Made by a program: the position numbers and the translations under genes
Shown: one piece after another, positions 1 through 10,851 of the stretch
Layout: each line of letters starts with the position of its first letter
Position numbering within the stretch: the first letter of the stretch is position 1
NCBI RefSeq assembly: GCF_026210795.1
Contig: NC_089456.1
Coordinates: 1,428,501 to 1,492,500, forward strand
Length of the DNA: 64,000 bases
Source: Rhizophagus irregularis
Taxonomy: Eukaryota; Glomeromycota; Glomeromycetes; Glomerales; Glomeraceae
Direction: 5' to 3'
The notes under the pieces: model-generated
The model's input: only the letters and a program-made list of their open reading frames with translations
The model's database searches: none
What the model was told of the DNA's origin: nothing

Positions 1-468
1 TTATTTTGTTTGTGCCCTGAGGTATATATTTAATTATTACAAGAAACAATACAATATACAGTGTATAACAGGAAGTTGTTGTAAAAGTTGTAATAAGATT
101 AGGTAAAGATAAAGGGATTTAAAAAAAAAATGCCGATTAAAATGTGCAAATGTATAGCAAAGAAAGAAAGATAAAACGCAAATATGTAATAGAAATGTGA
201 GAAATAGTAGAGATGGGAAAAGAAAAAATGGCAGGCAATGAATGGTAACGACCAATCATGATATCACGTGACAATATGACTATAGTCAGAGACGATAGAA
301 AATGGAATATTTGATATATATGTGTTGCATAGCAACTTATTTAGTAGTTAAATTCTGTGCAAATTAAATACTGGCTTTATTGCACGGTAGGTCTTTAAAT
401 AAATCATCCGGCAATGTTAAAGAAGAATGATAAGGAATACATAGTAAATCGTTACAATACGAAAGGTA
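1..468. other. AT-rich non-coding stretch
   Basis: I see no convincing gene. Short reading frames on the minus strand are hydrophobic and low in complexity, as expected from poly(T)/poly(A)-rich DNA. Confidence 0.5.
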
Positions 469-799
469 CGGTACGATCAGTCGCCACTGGTTATAGCGAA
501 CTTGTTTGTACTGAAATCTCGTTATACCGAACCGGAATTTCCAGAACCGATTTTTTATAAATAATTTCGCTGGAATATAACGAATAGTCATGTGACTATA
601 TACTAATCCAGGCCAAATTTATAGTGCCGGCCGGGATTATCAGTAATTTTTTCAAAAAATTTTTGTCAAACGAAATTATAATTCTGGTCAGCGCTCAAAT
701 TTCCCAGAAGTTCAGTATATTATATAACGAATTCACTATATACCGAACTAAACCTCCTCCTGAATGGAGATTCGTTATATCCAGTGGCAACCGTACAGG
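469..799. mobile_element. Candidate pogo/Tc1-like MITE
   Basis: The ends are imperfect inverted repeats around GCCACTGG followed by TATARCGAA (positions about 478-500 and 770-795), with TA on each side (467-468 and 800-801). Further CGTTATA/CGAA motifs lie inside. CAGTCNNC...CGTTATA ends with TA duplications are typical of pogo/Fot1-type elements. No transposase is present, so it would be non-autonomous. The outermost 10 bases match poorly, so the exact ends are uncertain. Confidence 0.4.
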
Positions 800-1093
800 T
801 ATGATTGTTGTTATCAAGTTAAGATGTTACGATTGATTTATCTGATTTCGATTTAGCTGAATTCGATGAAATGAATGAACCATTTAGAATTTGATCCATT
901 TGTAAGAAAAATTTAAAAAATTGTGAAGAATAAATTTATTATTGTAAAAGGAATGGTAAAAGAGTTCTATAATTAACAAGTTTCAGTAGCAATTTTTTTG
1001 CATGTTTAAAAAAAGAATAAAATAAAATAAACGTATAATATCAAATAAATTTTTATTACATAAATAAAATAAGTTTGACAATTTTATTAATTA

Positions 1094-1936
1094 GTGCTCC
1101 TACCGGGTCGGATTCGGTCGGGTTTGGAGAATATATCCGACTCGACCCGGCAAAAATAGAAATGATCCGATTTTAACCTGACCCGAGTATATTTAATTCG
1201 AATAACCCGGGTTAGACCCGAAATTTTCATTGGATAATATACTGTATGCTTAGAAATATATCAAAAATATTTTTCAAATATAATTTTTTCAATAACGCAA
1301 GGTAATTGATCTACAAAATGATCATATAGGTCACACAACTTTTTGTTATTAAAACTAAAGCTAAGCACGAATTTAAAGATATCTTAAATTCCTGTTTATT
1401 TATTGCTTTATATTTGAACTATAAAATTGAAATTATATCACTTGCTTTAACAGAAATTTTACTATACTTTACGTCTGCCAGGACTTTAAACACATGCATG
1501 CTATAATTGTATCTGCTTTAAGATTACATCTTTTTGCAGCTATCAAATCGGTTCCACCGGAAACTACTGGAATGCTGGTTGTTTTATTAATCATCAAAAT
1601 CAACTTATTAGTTAATGTAATGTTAATAATTAAAATAATAATTCATACACATACCCGTAATTGCAAGGTGTCTCTAGCAATTTTCGCTAAGTGAGCATAT
1701 ACTACCTCATTCATCTAACAAAATTATATAAACATAATCAATATTAACGCGTAATTGATATGTGATTAGTGATTTTAATGATCATCCAGGGTCAAAACTC
1801 GAGTCAAGGAAATGAATGACCCAACCTGACGGGTCGGGTCATGCGGGTCACGGGTTATTAAAATTGTTAGTACCGACCCGATTTAAAATTCACTCGGGTT
1901 GAATTATCCGGGTTAGACCCGAATTTTGCGGAGCAC
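1094..1936. mobile_element. TIR element with iterated CCCGG motifs, TA duplication
   Basis: It starts GTGCTCC and ends GGAGCAC, a perfect 7-bp inverted terminus, flanked by TA at 1092-1093 and 1937-1938. Just inside each end lie repeated, inverted GC-rich words (GGGTCGG, GACCCG, CCGGGTTAGACCCGAA) at about 1100-1220 and 1795-1925, in otherwise AT-rich DNA. The centre has no recognisable gene; a 66-codon frame at 1494-1694 is not supported. TA duplication suggests mobilisation by a Tc1/mariner-type transposase (inference). Confidence 0.65.
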
Positions 1937-2312
1937 TATTATTAATTATTATATAGTATATAAATGAAATTATTATTCATCACAAATATAAAAAATCAAT
2001 TTTTTAAAGAATTTTTATTATTCGTCATGTGAGACATAAGATTGATTTGCGGATGTAAAAATTTTAGATTTTTAGTAGACCTATTTCAGCTTCTTTATCT
2101 TAATTATCAGATGGGCACAATTTGAACACCCTTATAATAATCACGCTTGTATTATTACAAGTACGATCTTTGTACCTGTAACTTTAGTGGTAGTAATAAA
2201 TACATACGGCCAAAATTCCAAAACAAGTACGGTGATCAGTAAATGAACGTTAATTGACATGTAATAAATAAATTCATTTTCGTAAAAAAAAAAATTTATT
2301 ATTATTATTAAT

Positions 2313-2683
2313 TAGGATTTTCACCAAATTATTCCAAGTAGATCGCAAATTTTTTTTTCTTAAGCCCTAAATAATAAACAATTTTATTGTGGCTGCGAAT
2401 TTGTTAAATTAGCCGCTGGGGGCTTATTGATTACCTTTTTTCAAATCATTTTCGTAATGAAAATTTTTTTTTATTTTTTTTTCACAATTATTTATTTTTT
2501 ATTATTATTTAGGATTTTCATTAAATTATTCCTTAAACGTACAAGTAGATCGTAATTTTTTTTTTTAATAATAAATAACTGCAGTTCGTTAAGCCTCAAT
2601 ATTTCCTTAATAATAAACAATTTTATTGTGGCTGTGAATTTGGTTAAATTTAGTCGTCGCTGGGGCTTATTGATTACCTTTTA
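2313..2683. repeat. Direct duplication, about 120-170 bp units
   Basis: The unit 'aggattttca...attattcc...agtagatcg...aataataaacaattttattgtggctg...ggcttattgattacctttt' appears at about 2313-2432 and again, diverged and with a small insertion, at about 2511-2683. The first half of a third copy (tttccttaaacgta...gtagatcg) is at about 2821-2849. It has no coding content. Confidence 0.6.
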
Positions 2684-2736
2684 AGACCCAAGTTCGCAAG
2701 GTGGTAGGGTGGGCTGCTACTCTACTCAATAATGGT

Positions 2737-2790
2737 TAATGACTAATGACTAATGATTAATGATTAATGATTAATGATTAATGATTAAAT
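2737..2790. repeat. Short 7-bp tandem repeat (TAATGAT-type)
   Basis: Consecutive 7-bp units of the ATTAATG/ACTAATG type run for about seven copies, a simple minisatellite. Confidence 0.8.
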
Positions 2791-2849
2791 GTTAAATGAT
2801 TAATAAAATTTCACCAAAAGTATTTCCTTAAACGTATGAGTAGATCGTT

Positions 2850-4148
2850 ACCGAAAAAGAGTATTTGTTGTAAGTGTTTTGAAGATCTTTGTATGGGAAC
2901 TTCACGGAGTACATATATAAAAATAAAATAATTATTTTACTTAAATAACCTTTGCGTTACAAGGTACAAATAATAAAATAGGGAAAATGTAGGACTTGTT
3001 TTCTATCCTACGATAAAAAACGAATTTACATTTCAAGTCACATTTATGAATGTGCCAACTTTGATACTTAATTCCACGCTAGTTATGACTATAAGAAGAT
3101 TTTCTTAGGTTTTAAAAAAAAAATGGAAAGTTTGATTCAATGTAGTAGAACGGCATTTAACTTTGACCAATTATAATTTTGACCAGTCGGCCATCACCTT
3201 ACTGTGATGATAATTAATAATTATTCGGTCTGAGTGCCTGTTTGCCTGATACATAATGATCATTAATTATAAAATACCGGATAATTACTGGTATGTACAA
3301 TCGTGGGACAATACTCTTTTTCTCTCTTTATTACAGTATACAGTACATCATGTTTAGGAGATTTATTCGAATTAACATTTAACTTTCTTTGGAATGATTT
3401 TTTCAACTTTATACTCATGTATTTTAGCTAATGTAGCTTAATGATTTCATTATTATGGGAAAATCTATTAACTTTATTGAAATTTACATACATCATTAAT
3501 TGTCCTAATCCACTAAACTTATATATTTGAATTTTACAAATTTTTGGTTGATAATACTGAAAAAATATAAAAGGATTAGTATGATGACAAACATATAAAC
3601 CCTATGAGAAAGTACTATCATGCAAAAGAGCAAGGTGCATAGAGGTACCTCCTACAGTCACGAGCTATAGTTGTGAATTTATATACACTAATACATTATA
3701 TACAAATAACAAATACAAATAAATGAAATCTTCACTAAATACTATTAAATAAATCTAACAAATAAATAACATTAATCACTTATAGTATAAAATAAATTAA
3801 AATCTAAATACAATAAATATATGAAATATCTTCACTGAACATTGCCACAATATTCATCATAAATCACTCAACTATAGAACCTCAGGCTACAGCTGGTCAT
3901 TAGCAAAATATAATTTTGCCTAGCAAACAGAGCCATGTACACATGAATTTCTTTCTCTTGTAAGAACATAAAATGATACTTACCAACCCAAACTGAAGTC
4001 CTAGTGAAAAAGAGAGAAGCTCAAGTCTTGTATACGTTGGCCTGTAAGACGTTCTAGCTGTGAAATGTAAACTGCTGAAGCAGCCCAAAAAGGAAGGGAA
4101 GAAAGTAAATTATGTGGTATAGCTTCATCGCTTGTACCAACTTCATCC
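2850..4148. other. Non-coding AT-rich stretch
   Basis: No gene or structured element is recognised. A 62-codon minus-strand frame near 3900-4088 has no family features. Confidence 0.5.
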
Positions 4149-5300
4149 ATGACGTCTACAGTATCCTTTAAGACAGGGAAGATGAACCATCAATAATGAT
4201 CTATAAATAGAAATAAAAAGGTTATCCTATGATCACTCAGATAAATGAGTTATTGAATTACTAGGCTATTATCAGAACGCTCATCCACGCTTACTCAGGC
4301 ATATATACCAGATTTCATCTAGACTCACAGAGAATCCCGACAAATAAATATATTTGGAAAACCTTAGACATATACATACGTGAGCAGACCCATGAAAAAA
4401 GCCTTCATTGTAATTAAAGCTCAAAACACAATAACTCACTTAATATCAGGGATAATAAATAAATTTCGTTAAGAATACAAGTGAGAGTGTCTACAGTCAA
4501 CTTTAAGCACAAGCCATGTCCATCAGTACAGCTCCGCCACTGATCGAACCATAACTTAAAGTAAAAAGTTTGAGAGTTGCGTGTGAATTTAATAAGTTCT
4601 CCTAAAGAAAAGAGAGTAAGAAGTCCCAAAGAAAATAGAAACGTCTACAGTATCCTTTAAGACAGGGAAAATGAACCATCAATAATGATCTATAAATAGA
4701 AATAAAAAGGTTATCCTATGATCACTCAGATAAATAAGTTATTGAATTACTAGGCTATTATCAGAACGCTCATCCACGCTTACTCAGGCATATATACCAG
4801 ATTTCATCTAGACTCACAGAGAATCCCGACAAATAAATATATTTGGAAAACCTTAGACATATATATACGTGAGCAGACCCATGAACTAAATCGTAAAAAA
4901 GCCTTCATTGTAATTAAAGCTCAAAACACAATAACTCACCTAATATCAGGGATAATAAAAAATTTCGTTAAGAATACAAGTGGGAGTGTCTACGGTCAAC
5001 TTTAAGCACCATCAGTACAGCTCCGCCACTGAACCATAACTTATCATTCTTATCATGCTGACTTAGTGGTTCCCTTCTTTGTTCTCTTCTTTTTGCTATT
5101 ATTCGTTCTAGGCCTTTCTTTTGGAAGCATACGAAAGGTACTACGCGAAAAGATTACAAAAAAAATTGGGAAAAAAGAAATTTTTTTTTTAATTTAAAAA
5201 TAAAAAGTTCGAGAGTTGCATGGGAATTTAATAAGTTCTCCTAAAGAAAAGAGAGACGTCCGAAAAGGGGAAGTAAAAAGTCCCAAAGAAAATAACGAAG
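4149..5300. repeat. Tandem duplication of a ~490-bp unit
   Basis: The block beginning 'cgtctacagtatcctttaag' at 4150 recurs at 4642 with near-identical sequence for about 400 bp. The tail of the unit ('agttgcrtgkgaatttaataagttctcctaaagaaaag') is at about 4575-4615 in copy 1 and 5212-5252 in copy 2. Copy 2 carries about 160 bp of extra sequence (about 5043-5205) and lacks short pieces near 4510. Copies are highly similar, so the duplication is fairly recent. It is non-coding. Confidence 0.75.
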
Positions 5301-6158
5301 TCCTAAGAATAGAGAGAGGCGAGTCCCAGAAAATGCGTGATCTGATTTTATCCCCTTTTACTCATCACATGATGAGTCAAAATTAGTCTATTATGAATAT
5401 TGCTATTAATCTACTCAACTGATGTAATTAATGGCTAATATATCTATATTTAGAAATAACTATGGCTCATATTACATAATAGTATCAAACTTTTAAAACT
5501 TTTTTAATGACTTATGAGCCATATGGTTCATTTATATTACCAATATTTACATCTGGATCTATCAAATGCATCGAATATCAAACTCAGATTCAGGTCATCA
5601 TGTTTATTTCCATACAAAGTACTTAATTGTGATACAGTTATTGGTTATTAAATTACGCATAAAAGTATTCCGCAGTATTTATTTCGGACATAGTAAGGTA
5701 CTTCTACCCAAACTTATCAACCTCAAGTTGGCGGGTTCATTTATAAAATCAGTTATGCACGTAATCTAATGGCTCAATAATATATAGTATAATACAAAAT
5801 AAGTACGTTGGAGTATTGCACGGCTGGTTTTCAAAAATCGTACAGTAAATACTTACAATTGTGTTACGCAAGTATTGTTATTTTTTTATTTTTATTTTAC
5901 GCTATTTACAATGGATTACAATATTTGAATACGGTACTAGTTACTAAGTGCCCATTTAATATAATATATTTCGATTTATTCAATTTGTTATTCCGAAGTG
6001 TAACGAAGGAATATATATATTATTCGTATCCGGTACGTGATGATGCGCAATGATAACTGCGCTTTGGATTTGATAACGGTTCCTACTTCCTAGTTATTGA
6101 TATCATAACTCCGTTACATCATACAGTAGCGATTTGAATTATACTATCAGGAACTATC
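5301..6158. other. Non-coding stretch
   Basis: Frames of 67 and 81 codons (5566-5769, 5808-6053, +) show no family features and biased residue composition. Nothing else is recognised. Confidence 0.4.
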
Positions 6159-6590
6159 TTAATATGGAAATCCGCGGTGCTGATTATCCCAAAATTGCGA
6201 GCACGCAAATTTATATTCACGGTTCGCACGTACCCGGCCGGGTAATTCGCTCAAATATATAAAAAAATTTATCACGTGATTCAAGCTATTTATTACGAAT
6301 AGTAATTTAAACATTTTTCCGTTTACTTGATATGGAAAATATTCTCCATAATTATTTTTTTCACATTCTGCCCCATAGTTAAAACAAAGTGCTTCTTTAA
6401 TCAATCCACTTGAACAATATGGAATTTTAGTGGAACTATTGCATGTTAGAGTATTTATTGACTTTGACAATAATTGTTGAGATAAGAATTCGTCGAAGTT
6501 AAATTCCATTTCAAATAAATCATATGTTTCAGAAAGCGTTTTTAAAGCGCTAAACCAAAAATGGCCTGAAAAAGAGGTCGAAATTGACAT
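6159..6590 (-). CDS. Hypothetical 143-residue protein, possible gene fragment
   Basis: An ATG-initiated frame of 143 codons on the minus strand, longer than expected by chance in DNA this AT-rich. The residue mix is fairly normal, with six cysteines spread over residues 50-130. No signal peptide, membrane segment or known motif is recognised. It could be one exon of a longer gene or a relic, since a retroelement fragment lies directly beyond its 5' end. I do not recognise a function, and chance cannot be excluded. Confidence 0.25.
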   Translation of the reverse strand: MSISTSFSGHFWFSALKTLSETYDLFEMEFNFDEFLSQQLLSKSINTLTCNSSTKIPYCSSGLIKEALCFNYGAECEKNNYGEYFPYQVNGKMFKLLFVINSLNHVINFFIYLSELPGRVRANREYKFACSQFWDNQHRGFPY

Positions 6591-6689
6591 GATATATTTA
6601 AACCATAATCAAAATGGTGTAGAAGAGTGATTATTGAATGGGGACCATTACGACTACAATCGGAATTGACAGGTACGAAAAGAAGATCG

Positions 6690-6895
6690 CCCAAAGACAG
6701 CCTTCGTTACACATTTCAATTTGAATGGACGTGAATGCCTTTTGGTATTGTTAACGCGCCTTCACAATGGCAAAGATATGTTGACAATGTATTTGTGAAG
6801 ATTAAATTAGAACCTTTGGTTCAAAGTTTATCTTGATGATCTAATAATAGCAGGAGATGATGAGAAAGGAGAACAATTTAGGACAAATTTTTATA
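6690..6895 (+). pseudogene. Relic of a Ty3/Gypsy-type reverse transcriptase
   Basis: Conceptual translation shows pieces of the RT core. MPFGIVNAPSQWQR (about 6739-6780) is the block that in Ty3/Gypsy elements reads MPFGL-NAP-TFQ. After a frameshift and stops near 6832, the YLDD box (V-Y-L-D-D-L-I-I, about 6825-6850) follows. Upstream residues resembling the KTAF...F-EW block are also broken. The fragment is about 70 codons, has at least one frameshift and several stops, and no LTRs are visible nearby. It is dead. Confidence 0.65.
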
Positions 6896-7260
6896 TAACC
6901 CAATAAATAGAAGAAAAGAACCTTCATTTAAAGATTACTTAAGTGATCCTGAAACCAGATTGATTTTGGTTAGTAGTTGAGTGATTAAGTGGTTTTTATA
7001 TTATTTATAGAGCTCGATGTTCCGGTGTTCATCTTTTAGCTCGTTCCTTCTTTTTATGTCCAGCCCATCGTTTTTGTGCTGCGGCTCTTCTTATTTCAGA
7101 AATTCTGTTTTTTTTTGAGTGTGCCAAAGGCGCAGGTAGTCCTCTGAGTTGAATGTCACGGGTGTGATATTTTGCATCATCTGGTTTCAGGATCACAAGT
7201 TAGGTTTCCAACCTTTAAATGATGGTTCTTTTCTTCTATTTATTGGGGTATGTAAAATTT
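6885..7260. mobile_element. Foldback element with ~70-bp inverted arms
   Basis: The left arm at about 6897-6960 (acccaataaatagaag, aaaagaacc, gatcctgaaaccagat) is repeated as its reverse complement at about 7183-7247. Between the arms is about 220 bp that includes a T-rich, GC-richer stretch. It abuts the RT relic and may have inserted into or next to it. No coding content. Confidence 0.6.
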
Positions 7261-10029
7261 TATGTCTTAAATTGAATTAAATATTGGGTTACTAATTGGA
7301 ATACCCAAAGTTGTTGATAATTGGTAGTGGGTTATTGCGAACATTTTCGAACAATATCGATTCCTATCCTGCAAATTTTTGATAAAAAGCTATATTCAGT
7401 TATTTTTCTTAGAGTCTTAAACTCTAAAGTTTTTATCAATTGTTTATTTTGTATGAATTATTCGAACTGAATCTGAAGCTAACAACGAATACAAATGCAA
7501 ATGCTAAATTACGTGATACCAAAATGGATCTGCAAATCCCTTGGATTTGTATTGGTATTGGTATTGGTATATTACGTCATTATTTCTATCATGTACTTTT
7601 TGACGATCCGACTCGTGTGGTCAAGTATTGTAGCGCGCACACTCCGAAGTCTCTAAAAGTCATGGCTCAAAGGATGATAATATCAAAGGCGAAAATAAGT
7701 GAACTTCACCTCCATGTTCCGCTATTGCCTCTTGGTATGTCCATGGATTACCAGACGACGACAGGACTAGAAAATAATTTTTCTAAAAGAATCATTTGTG
7801 CTATGAGAGCTTCGTATATTTATACCTTTAGAGATAGATATTTCGTAAGAAATATCCCACATGTATATTGAATTTCATCTAAAATCTGTACTTCCATGTG
7901 AAGATAACTTTGATTTTGAATAGATTATACGCCATTTGCTACACTTTCCACATTGAATTAGTAGTATTATATAAATTTTTTTTTAGTTTATATGAGATTA
8001 CTTTTTAAACCTATAAATTTTGGTTAAAAATAAATAATTCGCAAAAAATCATTTAAAATTATGTTTTTGAATTCATAGAATTAGCGTAAGATAGAGAGAT
8101 TGTTCAAAACATTTGGCGTCAGATTGTTTTTGAACAAAAGTATAACCACAATTTCATTTTATGTGACAAATTTGGTAAGTTCGAGAATGATCTCAACGAT
8201 CAATTCTAATACGATCGGAATTTTTTTATGTTAAATATTTCCAATAAACTTCGGAATGATTTTAAATACAATTTCAGTTAGTGTGATTAATTGGCGTTTG
8301 AAATTAAAGTTAGATTCAATTAGCCATCAGAATCACGTGTACGTTTATAAATGATCATCCACCGATTTTAAATATTGAGCAAAAAAACTAGTTTTTTAGT
8401 TATTTGGCGTGGATTATTTTTCTATTTTAACAATTAAACAATAGAACTCAAAACCCTTTAGAAATAAATAAATATAAATAATTATATAATATAAATTCCA
8501 ATCAGAATTTTATTCTGGATTTATTATTAATTTTAAATTTTTTTTGCCAAATTACCAAAGATATACAATAAACAATTTATTCTGAATTTATTACTAATTT
8601 TTTTTTTTTTTACCAAATTACCAATAAAAATACAATAAACAATTTAAACACTCATGCAACCGCAAATTGCAGCTGATTCAGATCATGCCGCAGATCATGA
8701 TCGAATTAACTCAATATCAATATCAATATCAATATTTTTTATAATATAATAATATATTTTATAATATAAAATACTTAGCGCATAAAAACTAACTAAATTA
8801 GTAAATTTCTCCTTCCTATTCAGGATAGCAAATTAGTATAACAACCAATCACAAGGAATGTCATCGCCTAAGTTCACCGTCAAGCATATGTTATGAAAAA
8901 AAAATTACATTTAAAAATAATTCCTTTTGGTGTGCAAATTTTATACGATATTAATAACGAAAATAAATATTCATCAACTTTTCTTTCTCTTAGTTTTATC
9001 TCCGAAATTATTAGGGGTACATCATAAATCATAATTAGTCATTTAATACCATTTTTATTTATTTAATACATTTTTAATAATGAAAACATTTTAATTATCA
9101 TATTAAACAAAGAAATTATAAACTGAATTTTAAACAAAAACAAATCTTTTTTTCCAAAATAAGAAAGAAAAATGAAAAAGTATTAAGACTTATTAATTTT
9201 AAAGATTTCTTTTAAAAATAAAAAAAAACTTCTTTTTCGACTTAATTTATTTAATTTTTTTTATTTTCTTACCGTTATTTAAATAATACTTATTGTTATG
9301 ATTATTGCTATTGTTGTTAAACTTAGTTAATACTAAGAAAATAACTCCGAAACTCCGAAAAAGATCTGTTTTTTAAATCGAAATGCAAATGTGTAATACA
9401 AACAAATCAGTACAGTAACAAATTATGTGAGACGAAAAAATTCTTTGACTGAATTGTTAAATTTTTAAGGAATATCGTTACATTATTGATCGACACATTG
9501 CAGTATTTCAAATTCTAAAAATAAAAAAAAAATAAAAAAAAAATGAAATTATATTCCATAATTCCCCACAAGTTAAATTCAGCTAACATTTTCTGATTTA
9601 ATTTAATTTTAATCTATCGGAAAACTCAAGTGGGAGAATATTTATAAATTTTAATAACAATCGATAGTGAAATTTAATTAACATTTTTAAACGAAGAACG
9701 AAGAAAATTATTAAGTTCAAAAAACTTAAAAACTTAAAAAACTTGTAAAAAACATTTGTGCAAAAGACGTAAAAAACTTGTAAAAAAAATTAACAAGTTA
9801 AAATGTCTTTTTATAGCATGAAACATTAAGGGTGATACAATTAGAGGTTAAAATGGTTAAAATGAAAATAAAAATAAAAAATTTAATATAAAATAAGCAT
9901 TTTTTTTTTTAAAAAAAAAATGTTGGTTTTAGAATCTGCAGGTATTACCCCGGAGATAAAAGTTTCACTGATAGAATAACTGAAGATAATATAGATAATA
10001 CTATACATTGTAGTACCTAATCAGCCATA
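7261..10029. other. Long non-coding AT-rich stretch
   Basis: No supported gene. A frame at 7524-7871 (+) encodes about 115 residues from its first ATG but has no recognisable features. A short TTGGTA-type microsatellite lies at about 7545-7575 and an ATATCA-type one at about 8707-8735. A single CTCCGAAACTCCGAA word at about 9344-9358 matches the end of the element at 10030 and may be a solo end. Confidence 0.5.
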
Positions 10030-10260
10030 CTCCGAAACTCCGAATCTGTCAAGCGATCAGTAACTAATTTAATTATTACAATTTTAATAATTTAATGTAA
10101 GAATTCAAAATAAAATTCAAACTTTAAAATTCTTTAAATTTGTTAGCTCAAAACGGGATCAATTATAATATTAATTGAAATCGATATTCATTAAATCAAA
10201 GGATTTATTCGCTTTACAAAATTCGTTACTGATCACTTGACAGAGGTCGGAGTTTCGGAG
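10030..10260. mobile_element. 231-bp MITE with ~38-bp inverted repeats
   Basis: The ends CTCCGAAACTCCGA...GTCAAG...GATCAGTAAC (10030-10067) and their near-perfect reverse complement (10222-10260) are flanked by TA at 10028-10029 and 10261-10262. The interior of about 150 bp is AT-rich and non-coding. The TA duplication suggests cross-mobilisation by a Tc1/mariner-type transposase. It lies about 600 bp upstream of the channel gene start. Confidence 0.75.
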
Positions 10261-10851
10261 TATAATTGATAGTAATATAATGCATACATTGAAAATATAC
10301 AATATATCGTATTTTTCAAACATTTGTTTGTTTATGCACGGAATCTCCGTTTGTTACGAAATTACAAATGGCGGATGCATGATTGATTTCCTCTCGCATT
10401 TGCATTGAATTTCAGATTAATAATTTAGACAATAAAGGAAAGTTGGTATTAAATATTTATTCTTTGTAGGTGATTTTGTACAACATTGCATATAATAATG
10501 ATTTACCATATTAAGCCCGTTTTTTATTTACGTTATTTATCACTGTACGCCATTAATTATTACCTTAAAAAAGAAATGTTCCTTCACGTACATATGAACG
10601 ATATTTTTGTGTGATATGTTACAAATTATATAAAAATAAGGTTATATTATTAGTTTAATAACTATATAAATAAAGAATTTTCATGAAAAAATCAAAAAAT
10701 CAAAAAAGTAAAAAAAAATAAATTTTTTTTTTAGAATAAAATTTCCTTTTACCTTATTTTCCAATTAATCCTTTGAAAGGATTAATATAAAATCATTTTT
10801 TTTTTTTGAATACATATAAGACATAACATATAACGTGTAGTGTATAAAATC

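Noticed and set aside
37-255. Hydrophobic minus-strand frame resembling a membrane protein
   Set aside because: Rich in Leu/Phe because the complementary strand is A-rich; no conserved features.
1494-1694. 66-codon frame inside the first TIR element
   Set aside because: Too short, no motif, and unlikely to be a transposase.
7524-7871. A 115-codon frame with an ATG, preceded by a TTGGTA microsatellite
   Set aside because: No family features, no splice context, and part of the frame is simple repeat; more likely chance.
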